In this document: positions 26,170 through 35,040 of the stretch, one piece after another
Position numbering within the stretch: position 1 is the stretch's first letter
How the letters are laid out: each line of letters starts with the position of its first letter
NCBI RefSeq assembly: GCF_014174475.1
Contig: NZ_JACJUD010000007.1
Span: 62,001 to 126,000, forward strand
Length of the DNA: 64,000 nucleotides
Origin: Aquipseudomonas ullengensis
GTDB lineage: Bacteria; Pseudomonadota; Gammaproteobacteria; Pseudomonadales; Pseudomonadaceae
Reading direction: 5' to 3'
The notes under the pieces: generated by a model
What the model was told of the DNA's origin: nothing
The model's input: the letters and a program-made list of their open reading frames with translations, nothing else
Databases searched by the model: none
Position numbers and translations under genes: made by a program

Positions 26170-26383
26170 TGGGCGGGTATTTTTCACTGCACTCAATTTT
26201 TACCCCACTTTTTGCCCCACCGAAGAATTCGGCCTTCAACTGGGGGGGGAAGAGGGCTAGCGGGTCCTGCATTTCTCTATCGATCTGATCGGCAGGAGTC
26301 GGCCAGGAGCAGTCGCTGAGAGTCTACAAATAAAGGGGTGGACTCATGCTTGCCAAGCGGCGCCCGTTGGCAACTCAGCCGGC

Positions 26384-27742
26384 TCAGACCATCAACACCA
26401 GTGGCAGTAGTGGTATCAGTGCGCAGAGGGCAAAGCGCCCGTTCCAGAAAAACGCGACCTGTGCTGCGGATACGTTAGCGTAGCGAGCCAGTAGTAATGC
26501 GGAAGGGCCGAAAGGGGAAAGGAGCATGGCAAGGGAGAAGCCGCAGATCAGGGCGATTGCCGGGCCTAGTACGGGTAAACCTTGTTCTGCCAGTTGTACT
26601 AACAGACCGCTGATCAAACTGAGCGAGATGATCGGGGCCACTCCGAGAAGCGACAACAGGATTATGCCCAGTAGTCCGGTGATCTCGACCAAGAAGAGCC
26701 CGCCAGGCAATCCTGCAAGCAGGCTTGCTATGCCGTCCAGTGATACCAGTTGGCTAACCAGGCCACCGAGCAAACCCGAGCAGGCAAAGATGAAAGTCTC
26801 GTTGCGTACACTGGCAAGGGTCTCGGTCATTTCACGGGCTACAGCCATTGGCGAGCCATTGACCGATAACAGGTAGATGCAGATTCCGCAGGGCACCAGC
26901 AGCATGGCGGCTTGGGTGGAGGTCAGGTGCGTCAGGCACGCCAGTAGGGCCATACCGCCTATTCCCAGAAGGCCGACACCAACCAGCTGTCCCAGTCCTG
27001 GAATTCTAGGGATCTGCTCATGCTGATTAAGGTCTTTTAGACGTCGGTTATCCTGATACCAGCCAACGAGCAGCAACAGAGTCGCAGCAACCCCACCGTA
27101 TGGCAGGATTGCGAACCAGCTGAGCCCATGCAATTCACGAGTCAGAATTGCTACCGCAACACTTGTTGGTGCCAGCAGTGGAACTAGGGCGAAGCCTCGC
27201 AGGACTGCTACCAGGACCCCGCGGCGACCTTCACTGGCAGTACGGTCGTCGACATCAAGGGCTTCGATGTGGCGGTTCAGACTGCCGCAGAGAAGATTGA
27301 GTACGCCAAAGCTGAGTATCGACCCAATCGCAAGGCTGCTCAGTACATAGCGTGGGTACCTGATGCCAGACCAGCCGGCAAGCAATAGACGGTGCAGGTC
27401 AGCGAGCTGCAGTTGGCGTCTGACCAGGCACTGCATCAGGCTCAGCGAGGCGATAAAGCTCGCATAGTAGGCTGCGGCCGAAGCCAGGTGGCCTGCGCTG
27501 GCCACGGATGCCTTACCTTCTGCGATCCAGTACGCCAGCAACATCAAGGTAATCCAACCCAACCTGCGCGGATAAGGCATAAGCGAGCGCCAGTGGCTGA
27601 GAAAGAACATGCCGAAGAGCACCGCCGCGCCGATCCCCAGTTCATGCGAGCCAGTTAAGATCGAAGCAAGCTCACTGAGCATGGCTAGAGGTAACAACAG
27701 AGGAAACTCTCTGCGTGGGCTTTCTGAAACAGTGGTGTGCAT
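26384..27742 (-). CDS. polytopic membrane protein, possible ion-transporter-superfamily permease
   Basis: A 452-residue inner-membrane protein with about 11-12 hydrophobic segments, arranged in two halves split by a cytosolic stretch near residues 225-245 (YQDNRRLKDLNQHEQIPRI). The overall plan and a glycine-rich loop near the end (LLSPFGPSALLLARYA) resemble ion-transporter-superfamily carriers (TRAP large subunit or citrate/dicarboxylate type), but no diagnostic motif is certain. Substrate unknown. It is the first gene after tRNA-Pro and appears less GC-rich than its neighbours. Confidence 0.6.
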   Translation of the reverse strand: MHTTVSESPRREFPLLLPLAMLSELASILTGSHELGIGAAVLFGMFFLSHWRSLMPYPRRLGWITLMLLAYWIAEGKASVASAGHLASAAAYYASFIASLSLMQCLVRRQLQLADLHRLLLAGWSGIRYPRYVLSSLAIGSILSFGVLNLLCGSLNRHIEALDVDDRTASEGRRGVLVAVLRGFALVPLLAPTSVAVAILTRELHGLSWFAILPYGGVAATLLLLVGWYQDNRRLKDLNQHEQIPRIPGLGQLVGVGLLGIGGMALLACLTHLTSTQAAMLLVPCGICIYLLSVNGSPMAVAREMTETLASVRNETFIFACSGLLGGLVSQLVSLDGIASLLAGLPGGLFLVEITGLLGIILLSLLGVAPIISLSLISGLLVQLAEQGLPVLGPAIALICGFSLAMLLSPFGPSALLLARYANVSAAQVAFFWNGRFALCALIPLLPLVLMV

Positions 27743-27961
27743 GCGTTGCCTATGCCACGGGGCGGTGTTCTTGCTAGTTAATTAGCCAGGGCTTCGGATA
27801 TGGATTGGCCCCTGCTGGATACTTCCGTCAGAGCAGTTCGGCGGCTCCACGAAAGGTCTCGAAACCAGTGCCTGCAGGCGTAGCAACAGCGGCTGGAGAT
27901 GAGTGTCCCGCTATTTCGGTGCGTTCGATTTCGGCCACGGGGGAGCGCAGCCGAGCGTTGC

Positions 27962-28675
27962 TTATTTGGCATCACTTTGGTTGTGGCTTGCTGCCAAATG
28001 CTCGAGCAGCGGTGCCGGACGGAACCAGGTATCACCGTACTCACCGAGCCTTTTGCGGTAGCGCTGGAGGCCGTCGAGAATGGCATTGAGACCCGAATGT
28101 TCAGCCGGATGAGTGAGGGCGTTGCCGGTCGAGAGCCAGGTTGAGGTGAGAGAACTCGCTTCCTGCTGCGTTCCTTCGTCGAGCAAATGGATACCTACAT
28201 TGAGCAGCGTGAACAGGGCGCGATCATATATTTCTCGCTCGCTGATCGGCCGTCGGAAAATTTGTAGCTCGGCGGCCAGCAGTTCTGCGATGGCCACGAC
28301 TTCATAATCTTCCAGACGCTCGCGGTCTTGGTACCTGTAGAAGCCGCGTCCGTTCTTGCAGCCGAGGTATCCCATGGCTTCCAGCTCATCGGCCAGCCGC
28401 CAGTAGCTGGGATCTTGGACAATGCGAGCGTGGCAGGCTGCGTATGCCGGCCAGCGCATATCCAATCCGATCCTGTCCAGCATGGCCAGGATGCCGGTGT
28501 GCATACCCAAGGCTCGGAATATATTATCGACCCGAGCCGGTGTGGCACCCTCCAGAACCAGGCGCTGCGCCTCTCGAGAGCAGGCCGCGTACACCTGTGT
28601 GGCGGCGGCCGATTCAAATTGAGTGAAGCCAAAGTCTTGGCCGATTTCGCGGCGGTAGGTAATCAGAGTACTCAA
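27962..28675 (-). CDS. stand-alone 3-hydroxyacyl-CoA dehydrogenase C-terminal domain protein
   Basis: A 237-residue protein that resembles only the two helical C-terminal domains of 3-hydroxyacyl-CoA dehydrogenases. The first has EGATPARVDNIFRALGMHTGILAMLDRIGLD and GRGFYRYQ; the second has LLNVGIHLLDEG and a closing YGDTWFRPAPLLEHLA, as in FadB/FadJ. The N-terminal Rossmann domain with the GxGxxG NAD site is missing, and no fragment of it is visible upstream. It starts inside the stop of the TetR gene (4-bp overlap), so the two are co-translated. Role unknown; it may pair with another subunit or bind acyl-CoA only. Confidence 0.7.
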   Translation of the reverse strand: MSTLITYRREIGQDFGFTQFESAAATQVYAACSREAQRLVLEGATPARVDNIFRALGMHTGILAMLDRIGLDMRWPAYAACHARIVQDPSYWRLADELEAMGYLGCKNGRGFYRYQDRERLEDYEVVAIAELLAAELQIFRRPISEREIYDRALFTLLNVGIHLLDEGTQQEASSLTSTWLSTGNALTHPAEHSGLNAILDGLQRYRKRLGEYGDTWFRPAPLLEHLAASHNQSDAK

Positions 28676-29301
28676 CGCTGCTCCTGGGATTGGCGTTTGC
28701 GGGAAACAGGGGGAATGCGCCGGGGCGGATCGCCGTTGAGCATGCGCATGATCAGTCCGGTGTAATGGCTGATCATCTCATCGACACACAGGCGGCCTTC
28801 TGCCTGATACCAGGTGCTGGTGTTGGTGAGCATGCTGCAGATGATGCGCGCCAGCAGTTTCGGTTCGTCACAGTGCAACGAACCCTCGGCGCATCCTTGC
28901 TCTAGGATCTCCTGCAGCTTGCTCAGGTAGGCTCGGCGGGCTTGCTTGACCATCATCAGTTCACTGGTCTCAAGGCTTCTGAGCTCCATGTTGCCAAGCA
29001 CGGCCTGTTCCCTGCGCAGCAAATGATGGCGGAGGTGAAAAGCGATAAAGGCGCGCAGCTGTGTTTCGGCTCGAGCGCGCCGCGGGCGGCAATCGTTCCA
29101 GGCCAACGACAGCTCCTGGAAATACTCCAGCACCAGTGTCAGCAGCAGTTCCCTTTTGCCCTTGTAGTAGAGATAAAGGGTCGATGAATTGATGCCGGCT
29201 TCGCTGGTTAGCTGACGCAGGCTCATCGACTCGTAGCCTATACGCGATATCAACCGGGTTGCGGCCAGGCGAATGCATTGTTCAGTCAGATTGGTACTCA
29301 T
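28672..29301 (-). CDS. TetR family transcriptional regulator
   Basis: A 209-residue TetR-type regulator. The N-terminal helix-turn-helix reads SLRQLTSEAGINSSTLYLYYKGKRELLLTLV; the helical remainder is the ligand domain. The ATG at 29301 is chosen because it gives the standard N-terminus and a GAGAT site precedes it; the frame is open 14 codons further. It is coupled to the downstream dehydrogenase-like gene and probably controls it; acyl-CoA or a fatty acid as ligand is only a guess. Confidence 0.88.
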   Translation of the reverse strand: MSTNLTEQCIRLAATRLISRIGYESMSLRQLTSEAGINSSTLYLYYKGKRELLLTLVLEYFQELSLAWNDCRPRRARAETQLRAFIAFHLRHHLLRREQAVLGNMELRSLETSELMMVKQARRAYLSKLQEILEQGCAEGSLHCDEPKLLARIICSMLTNTSTWYQAEGRLCVDEMISHYTGLIMRMLNGDPPRRIPPVSRKRQSQEQR

Positions 29302-29417
29302 GAGATCTCTGTCCTGTACTTGGCATCCGTACCAGTGTTGCAAGCCTTGTGAGTAGGTTGCAGCAGGTCACTACTCGGCCGTCAGGGGCTGACGGCTGAG
29401 TAGGGGTGGTAGTGCTA

Positions 29418-31379
29418 TCAGGGGGTGACGATGTTGAATTGCTGGGTGAAGGTGTCGAGCATCGAGAGGAACTGGCCGAGTCGCTTGCCGTCGCCTTCGA
29501 GTTTGATGTCACCCCGCTTGACCGCCGTGGGGAAGTCAAGCCGGCGCATGCTGATCTGGTCCAAGGTGGCCTTGTCCAGCTTGACTGTGATGACGGCCTG
29601 CGCGCTCTGCTTGTCGTTGCGGTGGGTCAGCACGCCGTTGCGTAGAGTCAGTACGAAGGATTGCCCGATATCCTCGAACACCCAGTTGAGGACCATGTCG
29701 TGGCCCTGGGCCTTGTCGCTGTCCAGACGCACGGCGAGATAGTCGAAGAACTGGCTGGCGGTCATCGAGCGCCCCAGATCGGAGCGTGCTGCGCCGCCAT
29801 TATAGGCCGGTACGCCATTGCGCAGTTCCATCGCCCCGGTCAGGTAGATGTTGCGCCAAAGGGCGTTTTCGCTCTGATAGCCGAGTTGCTCCAGAGCGTC
29901 TGCTTGCAGCGCTTTGGCTGCCTGGTTGCCCGGGTCGGCGAAGACCAGATTGTTGCCGAGGGTGGTAGCCCAGCGGTAGTCACCTTGGTCGATGGCTGTA
30001 CGCATCTGTTTGAGCACTGCCTCCGTCCCCCCCATGGCTTGCACGTAATGCTTGCCGGCATCCACCGGGGTGAGCGGGTCAAGGTTGGCCGGGTTGCCAT
30101 CGTAGTAGCCCAGGTAACGTTGGTACACGGCGCGCGAGTTGTGGCTGAGCGAGCCGTAGTAGCTGCGGGTGTACCACTTCTTCTCCAGATCACCGGGCAG
30201 TTTGTCCATTTTTTCGGCGATCTCGGTAGGCGTCAGGCCTTTGTTGATCAGATTCAGTGTGCGGTCATTGAGGAAGGCGTACATGTCGCGTTGGTCTGCC
30301 AGGAACGTACGGATGCGCTCGCCGCCCCAGATCGGCCAGTTGTGCGAGATGAACATCACGTCGGTCTTGTTGCCGTAGCGCTCCAGACTTTCGTCGATGA
30401 ACTCGGCCCAGGCTTTGGCGTCGCGCACCAGGGCGCCGCGCGGAGTGAGCACGTTGTGCATCATCTGCGTGGTGTTTTCTGACATGCACAGTGCATGTTG
30501 CTTGGGCAGGTAGAAGTTCATCTCCGAGGGCGCCTCGGTGCCCGGGGTGAGTTGGAACTCGATCTCGATGCCGGAAACCGTGTGGGTCTCGTAGGGATTG
30601 CTGATCAGGTCGGTCGGCGCGATCACGCTGACCCCGCCGTTGACAGCGATGGTCTTGCCCATGCCGGTGTCGACCTGCCCTTGTTCGCCGCGCGGCAGCA
30701 ACGAGCCGAACTGGAACTGTGCGCGGCGGCTCATGGCGCTGCCCGCGAACACGTTCTCGGCGACCACGTGTTCCATGAAGCCCGATGGGGCAAAGATCTT
30801 CACCTTGCCGGCCTTGACGTCGGCCTCGTCGACCACCCCGCGTACGCCGCCGAAATGATCGGCATGGCTATGGCTGTAGGCCACAGCCAGCACCGGTTTC
30901 TTCGGGCGGTGCTGGTAGTACAGCTCCAGCGCGGCCTTGGCGGTTTCGCTGTAGGTCAGCGGGTCGATGATAAACAGGCCGTCATCACCTTCGATGACGG
31001 TCATGTTCGACACATCCATGCCGCGCAACTGGTAGATGTTGTCTGCTACCTGAAAGAGCCCTGCATTTTTGTTCAACTGGGCCAAACGCCACAGGCTGGG
31101 GTTGACGGTTTCCGGAGCCAGATCGGCGTCGAGGAATTTATAGGCGTCCATATCCCATACCACCTGGCCGTCGGCGTTCTTGATCTGTCCGCTGAAGGGC
31201 GCGATCAGGCCACGGCTGGCCGACTCGTAGTCGGCGCGATCGGTGAAAGGCAGCACCTTCAGTACTTCGGCATTCTTCGCCGCGGTGATGCTGCTGGCCG
31301 GTTGGCTGGCCAGCAGTGCTGGGCTCAGGCTGGCGGTGCTGAGAAAGGCCAGCAGAGGCAAGAGGGAAAAGGGTTTCAT
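29418..31379 (-). CDS. sdsA1: SdsA1-type alkyl sulfatase
   Basis: A 653-residue secreted metallo-beta-lactamase-fold sulfatase that cleaves medium- and long-chain alkyl sulfates such as SDS to alcohols. The signal peptide ends near LLASQPAS. The binuclear zinc motif is HSHADHFGG, with further ligands in the MSENTTQMMHN and ISHNWPIWGG segments. A dimerisation region follows and a C-terminal SCP2-like domain (about 530-653). Length and domain order match P. aeruginosa SdsA1. A fatty alcohol product would feed the acyl-CoA genes nearby. No adjacent dedicated LysR (SdsB) gene is present. Confidence 0.9.
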   Translation of the reverse strand: MKPFSLLPLLAFLSTASLSPALLASQPASSITAAKNAEVLKVLPFTDRADYESASRGLIAPFSGQIKNADGQVVWDMDAYKFLDADLAPETVNPSLWRLAQLNKNAGLFQVADNIYQLRGMDVSNMTVIEGDDGLFIIDPLTYSETAKAALELYYQHRPKKPVLAVAYSHSHADHFGGVRGVVDEADVKAGKVKIFAPSGFMEHVVAENVFAGSAMSRRAQFQFGSLLPRGEQGQVDTGMGKTIAVNGGVSVIAPTDLISNPYETHTVSGIEIEFQLTPGTEAPSEMNFYLPKQHALCMSENTTQMMHNVLTPRGALVRDAKAWAEFIDESLERYGNKTDVMFISHNWPIWGGERIRTFLADQRDMYAFLNDRTLNLINKGLTPTEIAEKMDKLPGDLEKKWYTRSYYGSLSHNSRAVYQRYLGYYDGNPANLDPLTPVDAGKHYVQAMGGTEAVLKQMRTAIDQGDYRWATTLGNNLVFADPGNQAAKALQADALEQLGYQSENALWRNIYLTGAMELRNGVPAYNGGAARSDLGRSMTASQFFDYLAVRLDSDKAQGHDMVLNWVFEDIGQSFVLTLRNGVLTHRNDKQSAQAVITVKLDKATLDQISMRRLDFPTAVKRGDIKLEGDGKRLGQFLSMLDTFTQQFNIVTP

Positions 31380-31476
31380 ACAAGCTCCGGAATATTGTTG
31401 TTATGGTGATAAATACGTCGATGGATCGCGGCCAGCAGGCAAGAGCCTTGGCCAACCCGTGCGGGTTTCGTGCGGT

Positions 31477-32073
31477 TTATTCGTGTAACGCCGTGGACAT
31501 CCCTCGCGCGTACGAGCGCATCGGCAACTCGGCCACTTCGAGGCTCAGCAGGGCGAGGTCATGGCGCTTGCCGTCGTAGTCCTTGAGGTGGTTACGCAGC
31601 ACCGATTCGGCACGGAAACCCAGCTCCTCGAAGATCGCGATCGCGGCGCTCTGGTCGACCGTCATCTGCACCGTCAGCTTTTCCAGGCGCAGACCTAAGG
31701 CAAGGTTGAAGCACTCTTGGGTCAGCAGGCGGCCCAGACCGCAGCCGCGCCACGCGGGCTTCACTAGCACACGCAGATCACCGACATGAGGCGACCAGGA
31801 GAGGGTGTCGGTGACGATCGCCGTGCAGCCGACGATCTGCCCATCGGCATAGGCCACCAGGCTGGTGACCCGCTCGCCGAGCGCACTTAGCCATGCGGCT
31901 TGAACCTTAGAGTGGCTGATGTTGCGCCGCACGAAGAGTAAGTCGTGGGAGGGTAAGGTATTGATGAAAATGCTGAGCGCTGGCCCATCGTCCGCCGTCA
32001 TCAGGCGTACTTCGACCTTCGCGTCGTTCAGCGCCAGGGTATGCGGATACGTGCGTACAGTAGATTTTTTCAT
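31477..32073 (-). CDS. GNAT family N-acetyltransferase
   Basis: A 198-residue GNAT protein: the acetyl-CoA-binding motif A is LRVLVKPAWRGCGLGRLLTQEC and motif B ends in IFEELGFRAE. It starts at the ATG at 32073, which overlaps the stop of the PHA synthase gene (ATGA), with AGGAG inside the synthase's last codons. Acceptor unknown. Its tight link with a PHA synthase operon is unusual. Confidence 0.85.
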   Translation of the reverse strand: MKKSTVRTYPHTLALNDAKVEVRLMTADDGPALSIFINTLPSHDLLFVRRNISHSKVQAAWLSALGERVTSLVAYADGQIVGCTAIVTDTLSWSPHVGDLRVLVKPAWRGCGLGRLLTQECFNLALGLRLEKLTVQMTVDQSAAIAIFEELGFRAESVLRNHLKDYDGKRHDLALLSLEVAELPMRSYARGMSTALHE

Positions 32074-33155
32074 AGCGATCTCCTGCCCAACCATTGATCA
32101 AGCGCCGGCCACATTCGTTTGACGGCCGCAGGGCCCGCCACCAGGCTCACGTGCCCGCCTGGCAATATCAGTTCCTCCTTGTCGTGCGAACCAACCTTGG
32201 CCAGCAGTGGCTGCGCAGACGCTGGCGGTACCAGCGTGTCGTACTGCGCCAGCACATGCAGTAACGGGACTGTGATCTCCTGCAGGTCGACCGTGCGCCC
32301 ACCGATGCGCAAGCTGCCGTTGTTCAGGCCGTTCTTCCAGACCAGCTCCTTGACGATTTGCCGGAAGTAGTCGCCCGCCAGCGGCAAGGTCTCGTCGCCC
32401 CAGCCGGTCATCATGCGGTAGCCTCTGACGTAGTCGTCGTTCCACATGTTGTCCCAGAGGCGGATCTGTCCAGCGAGGCGCCCAGCCGGGCGGAGCATGT
32501 CGAAGGCCTGGATGATCAAGCGCGCGGGGATGATGCCCAGCCGGTCTACCAGACGATCGACCTCGAAGTGATCCTGCTGGGCGCCGCTGCGCTGCCAGGG
32601 TGACTGTGACCAGTCGATCGGGGTGGTGAAACACACCAAGTTCTTCAATGGTCCTTCGGCATGCAGCGCGGCGTAGATGGTCGCCAGCACCCCGGCCATG
32701 CAGTAACCGACCAACGTTATGTCTTGCACGCCGGAGTCTTCCTGCACTCGACGAATGCAATCGGGGATGAAGTCGAGCACGTAGTTCTCGATCTTCAGGT
32801 GTCGTTCTTCGAGGGTTGGCGCGTTCCAGTCCAGCACATAGACGTCGTACCCCCGATGCAGGAGAAACTCGATAAGACTCTGTCCCTTTGCCAGATCGAA
32901 GATGTAGGCCTTGTTGGTCGGTGCCATGACGAACAACAGCGGTACCCGGTACACCTCGTCCGCTGTAGCGTGGTAGTGGTACAGGCTCACGGTGCCGCAC
33001 CGATGCAGCAGGGTCTTGGGCGTCATACCCACCATAGGTCCCGGTGAGGCAAGGTACTCGAGCCCCTTGAGGCGTCGCTGGATCAGCCGCTGCACCTCAG
33101 TGCGCAAACGTCCAGCCAGGGATACGGCAGGCTTGCTGCCAAGTGGGGAGGCCAT
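32070..33155 (-). CDS. phaC: class III-like poly(R)-hydroxyalkanoate synthase
   Basis: A 361-residue alpha/beta-hydrolase-fold PHA synthase. The lipase-like box GYCMAG puts the catalytic Cys at residue 152; Asp306 (AQYDTLVPP) and His335 (GGHVSL) complete the triad, almost the same positions as in the class III PhaC of Allochromatium (about 355 aa; Cys149, Asp302, His331). It lacks the long N-terminal domain of class I/II enzymes usual in Pseudomonas. The ATG at 33155 is supported by the small PhaE-like gene that ends 2 bp before it. The operon is esterase, PhaE-like, phaC, GNAT. Confidence 0.88.
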   Translation of the reverse strand: MASPLGSKPAVSLAGRLRTEVQRLIQRRLKGLEYLASPGPMVGMTPKTLLHRCGTVSLYHYHATADEVYRVPLLFVMAPTNKAYIFDLAKGQSLIEFLLHRGYDVYVLDWNAPTLEERHLKIENYVLDFIPDCIRRVQEDSGVQDITLVGYCMAGVLATIYAALHAEGPLKNLVCFTTPIDWSQSPWQRSGAQQDHFEVDRLVDRLGIIPARLIIQAFDMLRPAGRLAGQIRLWDNMWNDDYVRGYRMMTGWGDETLPLAGDYFRQIVKELVWKNGLNNGSLRIGGRTVDLQEITVPLLHVLAQYDTLVPPASAQPLLAKVGSHDKEELILPGGHVSLVAGPAAVKRMWPALDQWLGRRSL

Positions 33156-33157
33156 GC

Positions 33158-33574
33158 TTACTGCTCCTGGCCAGTGCTCTTGGCCGCTGGCTTTTGGACC
33201 CGGGCACGGGCTTCGCTCAGGGCCTGCTCTGGCGCGATGTCTAGCGGGCGGCGCGTGCGTGGTGGCTTGGGCTCCAGGGCTGCTGGGGACACCACGGGCA
33301 GCAACTGGTCGAGTTTGTCTTCGACGCGCTGTACGGCGGCAGCGAGTGTGCTGATTTCCGTGCGGCTCGGCAGGTCGAGGCGCTCGAAGCAGCAGGCCAG
33401 GGACTTTTCGACCACATACTGCATGCCCAGGGAAATCCTGGAATAACGGTTGAGCGCCTGGGCGAATTCGCTCGATTCCATCTTGCGCGTGGCAATCCCG
33501 TTGATGCCATTTTCGAGCTTGTTCAGCGCATCGCGGCACAGTTGCAGTGGGTCCGGGAGCAACGAAAAAGCCAT
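33158..33574 (-). CDS. short PhaE/PhaR-like PHA synthase subunit
   Basis: A 138-residue helical protein ending in a charged, Pro/Ala-rich tail. The stretch LDLPSRTEISTLAAAVQRVEDKLDQLL resembles the C-terminal N-[LIV]-PSRxEVxxL coiled-coil signature of PhaE subunits that activate class III synthases. PhaE proteins are usually about 350 aa and class IV PhaR about 200 aa, so this is a much shortened form. It lies directly upstream of phaC, with a 2-bp gap, and starts at an ATG behind AGGAG. The function is inferred from position and this motif. Confidence 0.65.
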   Translation of the reverse strand: MAFSLLPDPLQLCRDALNKLENGINGIATRKMESSEFAQALNRYSRISLGMQYVVEKSLACCFERLDLPSRTEISTLAAAVQRVEDKLDQLLPVVSPAALEPKPPRTRRPLDIAPEQALSEARARVQKPAAKSTGQEQ

Positions 33575-33576
33575 GA

Positions 33577-34911
33577 TCAACTCCTGGCAGAGGGGTTCTC
33601 TGGATAGGTTTGGTGCGCAGTCAAATGCTCAAGCCGATGAGCGAGACGGCGGCGAATCAGGTTGGTCGGCGCCAGGCAATAACGCAGCAGCCATAGCGAG
33701 GCCGAGGCGAGCGTGGGCGACAGCTGGCGCAGCAAGGCATCGCGCCAGCCAGCTGTTGCTGTCCAGGCGGTCACGCTCGCGGTTGCCAGCTCGCCGACGG
33801 CTGCTGCGGCCAGATTCGCCCTGGGTATTTCATCGGCGATCTCGATGGTCCGGTCGTGGCCAGGCTCGTCAGCAAAGGCCTGGTTCAGGGCCGTGCCAAT
33901 GCGCTGCAGCGCGTCGCGGCTGGCGCAGATCAGGGTGTCGAAGTTGAGAAATCCATGGAACTGCCCGGCATAGTGCAGCAGCTCCACCGGAACCTTGGCC
34001 GCGCGCAGCTTGCAGGCATAGTCGAGGCCGTCGTCACGGATCGGGTCGTAGCCGGTGCTGACGATCAGCGCCGGCGGCAGGCCGCCTAGGTCGGTTTTGC
34101 GCCGCGGCGAGAACCAGGGTGCTGCAGGATCCAGGGTGGCCATCGAACCGGCCACAGACTGCTTGATCTGGCTCAACAGTTGGTCAGTGATCAGGAAGCC
34201 TTCGGCGTTTTCCGCCATGGAGGGAAATTCCTGCAGCAGATCGGTCGCCGGATAGGCCAGTACCTGCAGGCGCAGCTTCGGCGCTCCACGCCGCAGGGTT
34301 TCCTGAGCCACTGCAGCGGAAATATTGCCGCCTGCGGAGTCCCCGCCAATTGCCAGCCGCGAGGTGTCGATACCCAGCGTCGAGCCGTTTTGCGCAACCC
34401 ATTCTAGCGCCCTGAGGAAGTCCTCACGCCCGGCCGCCAGGTCGTGCTCCGGTGCCAGCCGGTAGCGCACGGCAATGGTGATGCAGCCGGCGGCAACAGC
34501 GATGTTGCGGCAAATCGAATCCGCTGTGTCCAGGTCGCCCACGATGAATCCACCGCCGTAGCACCAGAGAAACGCGGGGAGGGAGTGTGCCGTCTTGTGG
34601 GGCGTGAAGACGCGCAGTGCGATCAGCCCGCCAGGACCTTCGATCTGCAGCTCGGTGACCGTGGCGACGGGAAGCCTGCGGCCCAGTGCCAGTGCGGTTA
34701 GTCGCCAGGACTGGCGCATCTCTCGCAGTGAGTAGTTCTCCAAGGGGCGCAAGCGCGCCGCCAGGTTGAACATGCGCAGGAAGGCTCGGGCTTCACGGTC
34801 CAGTGTGCTGGCTCGCAATGTTTGCGGCATGCCCGCACCGCAAGGGCTGGGCGCGATCGCCGAAGCAGTCCACGGGGTGGGTTGTGCCTGTTGCTGCTTT
34901 TGCCTTTTCAC
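33577..34911 (-). CDS. HSL-family alpha/beta hydrolase (esterase)
   Basis: A 444-residue hormone-sensitive-lipase-type (alpha/beta hydrolase fold 3) protein. The nucleophile box is GDSAGGN, the acid Asp lies in STGYDPIRDDG and the His in GQFHGFLNF. The oxyanion motif reads CYGGGF, with Tyr where most members have His. After the hydrolase core there is about 100 aa of extra C-terminal sequence not typical for the family. The GTG at 34911 is used; an ATG at 34830 is an alternative start. It is the first gene of the operon leading to the PHA synthase, 2 bp from the PhaE-like gene, and might release hydroxyacids or cleave ester substrates. Confidence 0.82.
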   Translation of the reverse strand: MKRQKQQQAQPTPWTASAIAPSPCGAGMPQTLRASTLDREARAFLRMFNLAARLRPLENYSLREMRQSWRLTALALGRRLPVATVTELQIEGPGGLIALRVFTPHKTAHSLPAFLWCYGGGFIVGDLDTADSICRNIAVAAGCITIAVRYRLAPEHDLAAGREDFLRALEWVAQNGSTLGIDTSRLAIGGDSAGGNISAAVAQETLRRGAPKLRLQVLAYPATDLLQEFPSMAENAEGFLITDQLLSQIKQSVAGSMATLDPAAPWFSPRRKTDLGGLPPALIVSTGYDPIRDDGLDYACKLRAAKVPVELLHYAGQFHGFLNFDTLICASRDALQRIGTALNQAFADEPGHDRTIEIADEIPRANLAAAAVGELATASVTAWTATAGWRDALLRQLSPTLASASLWLLRYCLAPTNLIRRRLAHRLEHLTAHQTYPENPSARS

Positions 34912-35040
34912 ATCAGTGGCCTCTGATGGCTCACGTACGCCATCTGGTTATCCTGCGGATAAAATACTGTTCACCTTGCCGGCAGTACCCACCCGAATCA
35001 GGCGGGTAGGCCCATTCGGGCTATCGTTCGGTCTGCCCTG

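Noticed and set aside
26074..26319. Open frame running through the tRNA-Pro 3' half and its terminator
   Set aside because: It overlaps a structural RNA gene and a terminator hairpin and has no ribosome-binding site; not treated as an integrase remnant because no conserved residues are visible.
34987..35010. CCACCCGAATCAGGCGGGTAGG as a further copy of the catabolic-cluster palindrome
   Set aside because: The spacer is longer than in the other sites and one arm is interrupted, so it does not match the consensus.
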